Assembly (NCBI GenBank): GCA_009761415.1
Contig: QUOL01000009.1
Span: 372,001 to 436,000, forward strand
From: Sarcomyxa edulis
Taxonomy: Eukaryota > Basidiomycota > Agaricomycetes > Agaricales > Mycenaceae
Direction of reading: 5' to 3'
Length of the DNA stretch: 64,000 nt
The notes under the pieces were generated by a model. It did not search any database, had not been told where the DNA came from, and saw nothing but the letters and a program-made list of their open reading frames with translations. The stretch's first letter is position 1, and each line of letters begins with the position of its first letter. Both the position numbers and the translations under genes were made by a program. Positions 24,889 to 36,144 of this stretch are shown here, in pieces.

Positions 24889-25270
24889 CGGGAGATATCG
24901 TTCTCCATCGTTTGCGTGCGCGAGGGAGGAGGTATCTTCACGAGCCTGATTCACACAAGATCTTCGAGGATATTTAGTTAGTATGGGGAAGATGAGATTG
25001 GATCGACGAGAACTTACCCTGGGCATCGAGAAAGATCTACGGCACAAACACGTCTTGCGTCACACTTGCAGGAAGTCGAGGGCCTGGGTCACCGTACACC
25101 ACAAGGCCTTTCGGAACACTCAAAAGCTTCGATTATTCACCTAAGAACGACGGAATCAACGTCGACGTCGAGGGCTCGTAACGCGGCAAATACTCACGGT
25201 TAGCAAGACGGACAAAACTCTCAAATCAGACGGTGTTGACGAGGCGCGAGCGAGAATAGAGTGGTATGCA

Positions 25271-25291
25271 ATGAGGGGCTCTGCCCCTCAT
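25271..25291. repeat. 9-bp perfect hairpin, 3-nt loop
   Basis: ATGAGGGGC, loop TCT, then GCCCCTCAT. It lies next to a second hairpin. Confidence 0.85.
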
Positions 25292-25302
25292 CGCACACTC
25301 GC

Positions 25303-25319
25303 GCTCGGCGTAGCCGAGC
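25303..25319. repeat. 7-bp perfect hairpin, 3-nt loop
   Basis: GCTCGGC, loop GTA, then GCCGAGC. The loop GTA recurs in the rightward array. Confidence 0.85.
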
Positions 25320-28300
25320 TGAAAGAGGGAGTGTGTAAATAGCCGAGGTGGCTTCGAGGGAGAACTAGTTGAGAGGAATATATCAATGACTAGAGATACA
25401 AGATGATAATGGTGAGTAGACTTACGGAAAAGACAACAGTATCCAGCGTGGAACGGCAGCGACGGAATCGAGAAGGTGTTCAGCCGAGGAATGGGCGGCG
25501 GCGACGACGACAACTGGGGTTGGAGGACAAGGACGACGACGTCGAGGGTGGGGAACTTAGCTGAGGAATAAGCGGCGGCAGCGAGAACGACTGTGTTTGA
25601 AGGATGACGACGTCGAGGGTGGGGAATTGAGCCGCATGAGAGATCGATGGGGATAGCTGAACACATGAGAGCGAGCAGCGGCGGTGACAACAACTACGTA
25701 GCAGGTCAGTGGGATAAGTATTGATGCAACGAGATCTGAATAAGTACGTACCGATTGAAGACGACGATGTTGGAAGGGAATCTACTCGAAGACAAGTCAA
25801 CAGACGTTAATTACGATGGAAACAATGGGATACTTACCGTGCGGACGCGATACCAAAGATGAGAGACTCTGGGAGGAGAGCGACGTGAGATGAGGGCTAT
25901 GGTCACGTATCGAGAGAATACTCACGGCAGCGACGAGCACGATAGCTGGCTAGAAGGGAGGTGGTGGATGAGGTGAGTCTAGATAATTAAACGCTGAATG
26001 TTCACGTACGAGACAGACGAGACAGACGAGAAGGTTGTCAGAACTACAGAATAAGTCAGTCAAAATCCAGCAATCACGACGAACTTCATAGCTCACACAC
26101 TCTAAGAAGTCGGCGTCGAGAGTAAAAAGAACGGCGACGAGGAGGGAAGAGGGAAGATGAAGTGGGAGGAAAGAACGAGATGGAGAATTTCAAAGAATCC
26201 GACCTGCCTTTATACACCTAAAAAGAGGCTCTGTTGTCAATCCTAACAAAGCAACCAAATACTGGTAAGAATGGAGACTTACGTTTTCGAAAAGATGCAA
26301 TATCGGCTAGAAAGCCCCCGCTGAAATCTGAATGTTCGAATCTGGTAGATTCGCGCGTGTGGCGCCTTGTGCGGTCCCAGCGGCTCGTGGAATGTACGGG
26401 TGTCACGACACCGCGTCTGCGATATGACGAGTGGTGACGGGTGTGGTGAGAATAATCCTGTAATTCGGGCTTTGCGGTCGCTGTTGAACGTTTCAGTGAC
26501 GGCACTCTACGACCAGGATCTCTCAGATTGACTTACTATACATTCCTCATCCATTCCCCACTCCTCGATTGGTCAGTCAAGTGGCGACGAAGAAGCAGAC
26601 CCATCTCCAGACGTGCCACAAGCGTCTCGTATCGAGTATATCCCGCGGCGTGCTTCGAGTCTCCTGCCTGGGTAGGCCTAGATAGAAGTAGACATCAATG
26701 CTGGTCGACCGAAAGACTGGACGAAAACTTACCGGCTGAAATGAGAAGAACGAGTGCCTGGATTCAGGAGCGCTGTCTGACGTGTTTTGTTCGTGTCTTT
26801 GTTCATTTGGGGATGTCGGACAGTGGGGGAGATGAATGCGACAGATGGGGCACGGACAGCGAGAGAGCGCGTTCGAAAAAGAGCCTGAGGAGGGAAGCAG
26901 ATGCTGCAAACACGAATATATTGATTGAAAGAATGTCGACCTTGCGACTTACCGTAGCACCGTAATCACACGATGATCTGTCCAGCTCCTACTAATCCCA
27001 ACACTCGACGACGAGCAACTAACACGAGTGTCGAGAGGTACATTCTTCGACGCACCGTTTTCTCTTCGAAAGGACGTCTGTACATTCTCACTTGAGTTCA
27101 AAGCTCGGATGAACTACGATGTCAAGCGCTCGAAGGAGAGGGATGTTCAGAAGATGTGACTGAGAGGGTAATTGGCTGATGAAAAGACATCGGAAGGAGG
27201 AGGTGTATGAAGTCTTGGAAGATACTACGAGCGTTCAAGTCATGATAAAGCCGCGAGTTGTTGTATGGGGAGTGATTCTGAGGCAATTAGACGGTGATCT
27301 ACAAAAAAAAGTCCAACCTGGTACTCACCTGCTCAAAAGTATCCGTCGACCAAATAACATGAGAAGGTCGTCCGTGCTGCATTCCTATCGACTAGTGCGT
27401 ATCTTGTAGAGATAACATTGTGAAAACGGTGAAAGAACTCACCTAGATCGCAAACGAGAATGGACAGACAGAACGGTGGTGGATGTGGTCGCATATCCGA
27501 GAGTTTGTGGGAAAGATCTCCAAGACTCGAGGCTTCGATGGAGACTTCAGCTGAATTTGGTGAAACGTACGCTCTGGGGGCTGCTGCATGTATAGATAGA
27601 GGATGAGGTTTCGAGTGGGATGGTTTGTTTTTGACTTCGAGTGTCAAGTCTCGAGTCGTAGACTTGAAGGCTGAAGGCTGTTTTGAGTCTTGGAGATCCT
27701 CAAGTCCGTTGGCCAAAGAGCTTTGAATGGATGCGTGGGACGTGGAACTGAGTGCGAGGACACTGGAGAGTGTGAAGATGGTGAAGGTGGTGGACGGATG
27801 CAAGACGCGCAAAGATTAGATTTCGAAAGTGATCGATCCGACTCGATCGAAGACCGCAACCACAACTTGAAGTCTGCATCCTATCCAGTGGCACCTCCAA
27901 GCCCTCTTCGACTACATCGTTGACTACGTCATCTTCTACGAGCTCACAACGACACAATTTCAAGAAAACAACACCGCCGATTTCACCAAAATTGTCACGC
28001 ACTCAACAAAACAACTTGCTCGTATCACTTGGACCCAACTCGGACCTGGGTCGGAGTCCGTCTGTCGAGATCCTCCATCCTCCTCTCAGCGGAGTTCTTT
28101 CCATGCATCTGCCACTCATTCTCTTGGTATTGTAGTACATTTCCTCATTCCGATCTTCCAAATTATGTCCCGAACCTTCCTTGATCAAACTCATCCGAGT
28201 CTGGCATTCTTCGACGGTTCTACGGAGACAATCTGCGATTCCCCCTCTGGAACGACGTTGTATATACTTCCTGGTTCATCTCCAGGAGACTAGCCTCGAA

Positions 28301-29353
28301 ATCAGGTACGATAGAGGTCTCGCGATACCAATGTTCCGACTTTCGACTGATTTGCTGTCAATACGCAATTTTAGCCATACTTTGTGCGGTTCTCATCTCA
28401 TTATATCACTGAAGCATTTTCCAGACGCCCTTCTGGCATGTAAAATGAATTCTAATGGAACGATCACGGAGAAATAGACCATGGACCAGATAACTATGTA
28501 TAATCCGCAATCAGGAGAGTGCAGCGCAGAGGTACACTAGTCAGTCATCTCAAATCATATCTGTGCCACACCTCTTTATCCTAGCATCCAGTCGTTCCGT
28601 CGAATTATGGAGTTCGTCGCACGTTTCTGTGCCATTGCAATCTCTGGCTTCGTCGATGATCGACCACTCTCGAGAGTGTGTCTTATAAATAAGATGGACT
28701 CGGGTACGTATATTCCTCTCATTGTTGTAATCGGAAAGTTCTGACAATGGCCGTGCCATTCTGCTCCTTCTGGTTCGTAAACGCACTCCTTACTCTTCTC
28801 ATCGGCGAATTCTAACTCTCAATTACCATTCACAGGCTCGGTGGTTAGTAAAACGAACTTCCCCGCGTCCATACTTGTAAAGATTGACTCGCATACCACT
28901 GTACTTATAGACCTTCACGAGACTCTCGACAACGAAGCAATCGATTCAAGGTCAATCCATCCTGACTGCTCGCCGTCCTGTCTTCCCTCACCGCAACTCA
29001 ATAATGTCTGATTACAGCTCAAATACCTGTGGAACCTACTCGATCAAGCTGATGTAGAGTTCTCGTTCTACACGAGTGACTCTCGTTCCCAACTTCGAGG
29101 GGCTCCCTACGAATTCATCGATGTTATTCTCTCGCAGCCGGATTGGCGGCGTCGAACAGTCCATTGAGGGTACATCTAATGCGCGACATCCACTGATTGG
29201 TAATTGCAGCTCCAGCTCCATCGGGAATTGACGAGTGAGATGACGTCTGGTGAAGCTAGTAGTCACCGTCGATCTCTCCATATGGCAGTCTGTTGCATCA
29301 ACGTAAGTATAATTTCCGCTATCTATTTTGGCAGGTACGACCGTCACTAGCCT

Positions 29354-29369
29354 AGGGCTTGGAAGCCCT
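29354..29369. repeat. 16-bp perfect palindrome
   Basis: AGGGCTT, GG, AAGCCCT: the two arms pair fully. Confidence 0.8.
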
Positions 29370-29400
29370 GTGGTTCACGTACACGTTTCAGGTTCAAGAC

Positions 29401-29419
29401 CGGTCGTGGCTCACGACCG
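29401..29419. repeat. 8-bp perfect hairpin, 3-nt loop
   Basis: CGGTCGTG, loop GCT, CACGACCG. It has the same geometry as the hairpins at 25271, 25303, 31551 and 32488. Confidence 0.8.
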
Positions 29420-29709
29420 TCTACCAGCGTGGAGGACCACTGGATTCCCAATGTCTGGGACAGTGCTTATTATCCAATGTATATACCAGTGCCACCTGAA
29501 TCAATTTTTTTGCATGCTTAGAATGTGCTGGTAGGACTTCGGAAAGTAAACTGAACTGTAAGTTTGTCATCTTTGTCACCTTTGTCATAAGGCTAAACCA
29601 AGTCCTGATAAATCCAAATTCCGCGCAGGGGCAGGGGCCATAGAATGGAGTCCTCATCAGTTATCTAATCTGGTGAGAGAGTCTCTCGTAACTATGAATC
29701 TGGAGAAGG

Positions 29710-29741
29710 CCGATTGCCTAGCTGCCTGGCTAGGCAATCGG
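29710..29741. repeat. 13-bp perfect hairpin
   Basis: CCGATTGCCTAGC, loop TGCCTG, GCTAGGCAATCGG. This is the longest perfect inverted repeat I found in the window. Confidence 0.9.
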
Positions 29742-31462
29742 TTTCCTTCAGATCTATTACTCCAAACTCGTACAAGTGATTGCAGCTGAAGGAGCACTTA
29801 TTCAAATTACTCAAGCTTCGTAAGATATGAGAAGTATCATGAGAGCATTGAGAAATCCACCAGAGCTTGTTTTTTTGTGCACTCAAATTTAAGATTGAAA
29901 CTCGAGAGCTTGAGGTGTTCTGAAAGCAGCACCGTCCGAACTATCAGCTTAGTTTGACATGTGCAACGGAATTACCCTGGATAAAAAAGTGATCGGTGAT
30001 ATATCTCACCCTGCAGTGGTCACACAACACGCGAAGGAAGATTTGTGTTGCTGTACCTTTGGATCGAGATCATGCCGGTCAAGGTGGCGCATCCGAAGTA
30101 TCTTCAGCCGTGACTCCGATCATTTTGAAAAGCTTTAAAAGATCACTCACCCATGATTTGTGCCCCCATCTCCCCCCCTTGCCTTGACTATGCCATTTCA
30201 TTTTCTTGTGTCCGTGCCACTCCTATGACTGCGCCGGATTCCCCACATGATCCTCTACACCCCACATGATACATTTCACTAGAGAAGGTATGAGATATGT
30301 TTTCCCTGCTTTATAGAGGCTGATGATGGTGCGATCTTCCAGAGGTGTCGTGTGGATTGTGATCAGAGGCTTCAGAGCAAATCGCGGGCGGTTGTTTGGC
30401 ATGGCTCTTGGGCGTAAACAAGGTATGTCCATTTTTGGATTTCGCGTTTCTTTCTTTTGGACGCTCACTCTTTCTCTTCGACAGCTTGTTTTGGACCGTT
30501 GCTCGATGATCCCACATCTCCATCTACAAGTCAACTCTAGAGAGTCGTTTTTAGCAGAACGTTGTCTTCACAGGACCATCGGACTCTTCCCCAGGCGCCT
30601 TCTCGCGCTCAATGATCGAGATGATCGTGAAAGATAACATCGACGCGAGATGGAGATTGCGGATGAGGGACTTGATTATGATATCTACGAACAAAGCATG
30701 GTTGGTGCATCCAATTTCTTTTTCTTTTGCATTTGACTTCAGGCCACTAACAAGACTGCATCAGGCTTATATCGATGCATTTTGGTCCTGGAAGATCGAA
30801 CGGGCGATGCGAGTCATTTGATTGAGGTATGCCTGACTTTTCTTCGTGGACTGTTGACAGTGCATTAACAGCCGTTCGTGGTTGATAGCAAGTTTCTTCT
30901 TCCGCGTTTGTTTCCCACTCCGGCATGTCCAAGTCCTCTCGCCTCGCTTGCAAGACCTGTCTGAGGGGACATGTTATTGGGGCTGTCCTCAAAGGCTGGA
31001 AGAGAGGATCGGAATGTCCAATCCAGGTTGACTACACATCTTCTGTTAGCGCGGCATCGTCTCAACGTAACAAGATACGTAGATCATTTTACTCAAGTCA
31101 GTGTCTGTTCGGGTAGGGAAACATGTCCAGCGGCAAGGAGGAGTTGACGAGGTATGTTCATGTTATATCATCAAGGTTCGATGCTCATGTTAATAATTTT
31201 TATCAGATACTCGATCATCCATAGCTTTCCAATGACGAGCACCGCTTGGGCACCTCAATGTGATTGACACGTCAGTCGACAATAAATTCGTTCGTTTGCT
31301 ACGTGGATTGACAGAGAGGACTCTCGATGTCCAGTACGTCTTTTTTTGTAGCCGTGCATCCGTTCTCTTCACATTCTAACATAGTATTCAAGCCTCTAAA
31401 TATTGTTATTCCACCTCATCGCTAAGCCTCTCTTCGGCTAATTTATACGATCGGAAAAGGAT

Positions 31463-31481
31463 CCAAAATCTGAGATTTTGG
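31463..31481. repeat. 8-bp perfect hairpin (first copy of the ATCTGAGAT palindrome)
   Basis: CCAAAATC, loop TGA, GATTTTGG. Related but diverged copies are at 31838-31861, 32377-32400, 32654-32677, 32933-32956 and 33396-33419. Confidence 0.85.
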
Positions 31482-31550
31482 CCTCGCGGCGAGCGGCATG
31501 TCGGAATGGGATGAACTCAACGTCGGCGAATGCACTAGGTCAGTCACCAA

Positions 31551-31567
31551 GGGGCGCGAAGCGCCCC
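31551..31567. repeat. 7-bp perfect hairpin, 3-nt loop
   Basis: GGGGCGC, loop GAA, GCGCCCC. Confidence 0.85.
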
Positions 31568-32487
31568 CACCAATAGGTCAGTGCTCAGTCCATCCTCTTT
31601 CGTCTCTCATAGCTAACGAGATCAACACAATCAGATACTCAATGAGACGCTCCCATCGATTTCTCCAAAAATCTTCGATGTGAAGATTCGCTAGTAGTAC
31701 CGTGCCACTTCAAAGTTCGACCTTCCGCTCTTCAACATTCAAGCTCCGAAGCGCATGTTGCCAGCCTCAATATTCAGGCTTCCAATTGTCCATCTCCTAA
31801 GTCCACAATCACGTTCACCTTCAACTAGCTTGACGAAGGTCGAAAACCTGGGATTTTGGCCCCGCGGCGAGCGGTCCCACCGATCTAGGACAATGTCTGC
31901 GTATTCGTCGACTCATACGCAGCCTTCTCGTTGTCGGAGATGGAGTAATTGAAGTTGAAGAGCACTTAGCGCCCTCCGTGTAACCTACTTATATTTGCTA
32001 CCACCCAACTACGCAGAAACACCGCCTGCACTCAACATCTCAATTCATCTTATTGCATCCCACGAGTTGTCGTTGGACCTTCCCTCTCGCGTATATACAA
32101 ACCCTTTGACTACCCAGTCTCGCGTTCAACCTCACCTCGTATAACATACCCATGCACCCATCGGCGCATTCTTTCGATGTATCTCGCACACGTCTTGGGA
32201 TAACAAGTCCTTGGACATACTGTTGGAGGAATTAGATCGTTCTCCAGCCCTCGTATGTCCGTTCCAGCTATGTATCTTACCTCCACATATTCTAACTCAA
32301 TATTTAGGCTTCCAGGCATCGCTATCACAAGCCCCTCCTCGACTCGACATTCGGCTAATTTCATGCTAAAAAACATGGCCAAAAATCTGAGATTTCGGCC
32401 CCGCGGCGAGCGGCCTCATCGAGCTAGGATAAGGCCTACGTGGCGGTCGACAAGCACATTGTGTCTTTGTTCTTTGAGTAGGAATGA

Positions 32488-32506
32488 GAGGGCGCGTAGC
32501 GCCCTC
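32488..32506. repeat. 8-bp perfect hairpin, 3-nt loop (repeated unit)
   Basis: GAGGGCGC, loop GTA, GCGCCCTC. It is repeated at 32762-32780 (loop ATA) and 33046-33064 (loop GTA), once per tandem unit. Confidence 0.9.
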
Positions 32507-34672
32507 AACGTCTCGTTCTCTAGCCCTCGTATGTTCATTAAACCTACATATCTTCCACCCCCAAATTCTAACTTGATATTCAGGCGTCCGGGAATCGCTA
32601 TCACAAGTCCCTCACCAACTCAACCTTCGGCTAACTTTCAGGCCAAAAAACACGGCCAGAAATCTGAGATTCTGGCCCCGCGGCGAGCAGCCCCATTGTT
32701 TTAGGATACAGCCTACGTTGCCGTTGACAACATAGTCTCCTTGTCACTTGAGTAGGAGTGAGAGGGCGCATAGCGCCCTCAACGTCTCGTCGTTCTCCAG
32801 CCCCCGTATGTCCATTCCACCTACGTATCTTCCACCCCGCCAAATTCTAACTTGATATTCGGGCTTCCGGGAAACGCTGTCACAAGTCCCTCCTGAACCC
32901 AACCTTCGGCTAACTTTCATGCCAGAAAACACGGCCAAAATCCTGGGATTCCGGCCCCGCGGCGAGCGGCCTCACCGTTCTAGGATAAAGTATCGCGTCT
33001 ACCAACAACGAGTCCAAAGCTCGTGTACTGTATAGTTTGGAGTAAGAGGGCGCGTAGCGCCCTCGCCGTCTCGTATGTCAATTATGCCACTTCAATTGTC
33101 GTCCCGAATTCTAACTTCATATTTAGCCTTCCGCCAATCGATGTTTCACCTCCGTCCGAATCTCTCCTCTGGCTAATTCACGCGCGTCAAGGTCGACGAT
33201 TCAAGACTTTCTGCGGATCGAGGTATGGATGTCTTTCTTGTTTTGTCATATCCTTCCACTCATCCAGGTCTTCGTACAGTCTGTTACTGTCCCATAGATG
33301 TTGTGTCTATCCCCCAACATCCCAACTCCATATATCGGCTTCCGGATATCGCCGTTCCTCTCTCCCTATCGCGTCACTTCTGACGAAGAACCCACGGTCG
33401 AAATTTTGAGATTTCGGCCTTGCGGCGAGCATCCTCGTCCTACTCCGGTATTCCACGAGTCGAACGAGCAACTACGTTCAAGCTCGATGTCTGCTGCAGT
33501 ACAGAGGGTCCGAAAGTGCGGTAAGTCTGTTGTGATCATCCCAGCATCCTCCTCCCATTCTGACTTGATATCCCAGCTTCCGGGAATCGCTATCACAGCA
33601 TCAGGCTCGGGACGACCCTGCACGCACCTGTATTGGATGTCAAGAAAGGGACAGGGAGTTCTCGAGTAGAACGAACGACGAACTAGAGCCTTGTTCGTCA
33701 ACTACGCCCCCCATACGATTGTACGTCTGTCAAGTCAAACATTCTTTTGCTAAAATTAATTCGATTTTAAAGCTTCCGGGCATCGATCTTTCCACACCCA
33801 CCCACCTGGCCTTAGGGTACTGAGATGCCTCGAGGACGAACGAAGTTCTCGAGTGAGATCTGCTCCAACGTAGAGTACCCACAACGCATTGTCGTAAGTC
33901 TGTTATCATCATCCAAACATCTTCTCGACATTCTAACTCGTTATCCAGGCTTCCGACCATTCCAGCTCCATACGCATACGCATGGCTACCCGTGGCGCGA
34001 CTCGTTTGCAAGACTCGACGACAAAAATTGGGATCTCGGCCTTGCGGCGAGCAGTATCGTTGCTGGTGTGTTACCATGTCCTGACTCGAGTTTCGCTGTT
34101 CACTGACTTGATTTGTAGACTCGAAGCACAACTCACTCTACACTTTTCAGTCGATTCGAAGGTACACTGGCACTGTTGAGTCGTCACAAAGGTACGTTCT
34201 GTCGATTTTTTGTTTCCTACCACAATCTGACTCTATATGCAAGTTCTCGTGCACGCCGACATAACATCGGCTAATTTGGAGGGAGAACGAGGTCTTCAAG
34301 TCCGTTGCGCGATGGCAAGGTATGTCCGCCGTACATGTCCGTAGTTTGCAACTCATTTTCCCAAGGACATGCACACCTCGTAGCTAACACCCGCATGACT
34401 CGCCGCTGGATATCGAGATAACGAACCCTCGGGAGGGGAAACCCTGGAATTTTTGAAACTAGCCGACAGTCCGTTTTGTAGATGCAGCTTTTTTTTGTTT
34501 GCGTCTGTTTGTTTCTCTCGCGTACCTGTAGCTAGTAGTCCAACGCGAAGAGTATAATCACAAAACAAAGAAGGATCAAGTACTTATTCCAATCGCGTCG
34601 AGTCTCAGCCAAGTAAAGCGAAATACATACAAAACAATGCTATACAACCACACGCCACTACCACTACCAATA

Positions 34673-36144
34673 CTAACCCAACCCTTTCGTCTCCTGTATC
34701 CACTCATAAACAACCGCACCAGCCCAAACCCCATCCATCTCCTCCCCAAGGATGGCATCCTGATCATCGAACGTCCGTGGTGGGGACGCGTTACATCCCG
34801 TTTCGCTGAAGAATACCGGGAGGTTGTAGCCTAGGGAGAGGTTTTGGAGGGTGGAGTACCCGGATTGGAGGTAAGTGGATTGACCACACCATTCGTATGA
34901 GTTCAAACTATAAAAATCCACGGCTTCATCCGAGGAGGAGGAGTTGGAGGAGTCATCCACACAAGCCAAATAATCCTGCAACTGCGGCCTCAACCCCGAA
35001 ATATCAGCAGCGGCATACCCAACCATCAACTTCCTATACCCTTTCGAATCGCGATACAACTTCAGATCCGCCGCTGCCGCCTTAATATATGGAGCGGAAA
35101 GGGACTGGGATGATGAGGAAATGACTTCGTTACCTATGAAGAACCCGATGGTGTTGGGGTATGATGCGAAGGCGTCCATGACGTGGGTGTAGGCTGTGTA
35201 TTGGGGGAGGGTCCATGCGGGTGCGTCCTGCATAGTGTGTTGTGGTTAGTCAGTACTATCTCTCAATACAAACCACACAACAGCAGAAGCGACTCCAACT
35301 CGACACGACTGCGAAGTGCAAGTACAGTAACTCGAGACACTCACCGGCGTAATACTCGTATCAAACGTCTCCAAATCCACAAACAGATAAATCCCCGCCT
35401 CCTCAAAAACCTTCATACACTCATCGTGGTTCGCAGAGGCGTTGGCGTGGTAGACGCGGATGGTGTTGGCGCCGAGGGTTTTCATTAGGGCTGCGTCGAG
35501 GGCGCATTGGGTGGGGGTTGTTAGGGGGTCGGAGGAGGTTAGTTGGTAGGCTACGCCTGGAAAAAGGGAGGGAGGGGGGGGAATAAACATGTTAACGAGG
35601 GTTTTAACATAGAAGGAATTAGCGAGCGTTTCGTTGATGCGATGCGAGAGGGAATGAAGATGAAGAAACATCGACATCACTAGTACTCGCGCCGGGAATG
35701 ATCATGAAACCCCGGCCGCGGTCCCGGGTTGATTCGAATTCAGGAATCAGGAAGTGTCATAGACGGAGTATTCTCCATCGAGCGTGTAGCGGGCACGCAC
35801 GACGTGAAGGGAAGTGCTCTCGTTCGGACGCGAACACAGACGGACATGAGGGTGAGAGATGCCCAACGCAAACGCAAAACGTAGCCAAAACCCAAATGGC
35901 AATCGCCGTACAGTACTAGTAGATCACGAATGGCATGACTCGGAAGTTCATCACACCACACCACACCACATCACAGAACCGAACACCACAAAACATAGAC
36001 TGGGAACGCACCTTTAATAAAGAACTGATTCCCATCACTATCGAATAGTTTAGCACCGTTAGCTGTGACGGTTGGGATCGCTATCGTCGTGGATGCTAGT
36101 AGGAACATGACGGCGGTGAGGGCGAGCCATGGGAGGGAGTGCAT
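34673..36144 (-). pseudogene. C-terminally truncated GH72 glucanosyltransferase, copy 2
   Basis: Exons (minus) 36144-36012, 35556-35345 and 35227-34673 join in phase to 299 residues. The frame keeps the signal peptide, the acid/base Glu (FFIGNEV) and the nucleophile Glu (VFFSETGC). It stops six codons after the last homologous block (VVYEWIQET), where copy 1 continues for about 186 residues. The end of the catalytic barrel, the linker and the GPI signal are lost. A short secreted protein could be made, but normal enzyme function is doubtful. The Ser-rich loop near residue 200 is also shorter than in copy 1. Confidence 0.8.

Larger units (their letters stand above)
24745..27450 (-). repeat. 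Leftward intron-dense array, undescribed
   Basis: At least a dozen donor-like sites on the minus strand (plus-strand ACTCAC, ACTTAC or CGTAC words) occur in 2.7 kb. They lie near 24781, 25013, 25190, 25420, 25743, 25838, 25920, 26004, 26277, 26530, 26731, 26951, 27323 and 27440. Two full intron units are clear: 25017-24962 and 24784-24729, each 56 nt. Both have TACTAAC-type branch sites (CATACTAACTAAA, TTACTAACG) and AAG acceptors. A 75-bp unit rich in CTCGACGTCGTC repeats twice at about 25480-25640. Exon-like parts do not give one long protein. It could be a rapidly evolving non-coding or microexon gene, or a degenerate repeat family. Confidence 0.45.
27451..30422. other. Centre of the interstitial segment
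   Basis: No gene with consistent frames is seen. Intron-like signals exist on the plus strand (for example CTAAC then ACAG near 28812-28834; donor GTAAGT at 29303 with GGCAG at about 29333). Three palindromes lie at 29354-29369, 29401-29419 and 29710-29741. Confidence 0.4.
30423..34200 (+). repeat. Rightward intron-dense array with tandem 180-280 bp repeats, undescribed
   Basis: Intron-like segments on the plus strand are 30423-30484, 31152-31206, 31577-31634, 32253-32307, 32529-32583, 33073-33126, 33521-33576 and 33894-33948. Six of the eight are 54-56 nt, and most carry CTAAC or CTGAC shortly before the acceptor. From about 31743 a tandem repeat is evident. The word GCTTCCGGGAATCGC follows the acceptor at 31778, 32308, 32584, 32863, 33127, 33338, 33577, 33772 and 33949, with drift. 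Downstream in most units lie an imperfect palindrome around ATCTGAGAT and the word CCCCGCGGCGAGCGG. Some units end with the hairpin GAGGGCGC-GTA-GCGCCCTC. Units differ by non-triplet indels and stop codons, so they do not look protein-coding. One unit (32863) has lost its AG acceptor. Confidence 0.55.

Noticed and set aside
27333..27812. 160-codon minus-strand frame with a signal-peptide-like start (RVLHPSTTFTIFTLSSVLAL)
   Set aside because: The start is TTG with an in-frame stop six bases upstream, and no ATG exon joins in phase. It may be part of the leftward array but is not supported as a gene.
29380..29400. tRNA-like T-arm word GGTTCAAGACC
   Set aside because: No D-arm, anticodon stem or acceptor pairing fits around it; the nearby sequence is explained by a perfect hairpin.
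32255..32704. 149-codon frame across the tandem units (RLPGIAITSPS...)
   Set aside because: It reads through a complete intron signal and is not kept in neighbouring units because of non-triplet indels and stops.
31743..34040. CRISPR-like regular repeats
   Set aside because: Repeat units are long (mostly 180-280 bp), diverged, without unique spacers, and the genome is fungal. They look like tandem intron-exon-like units instead.
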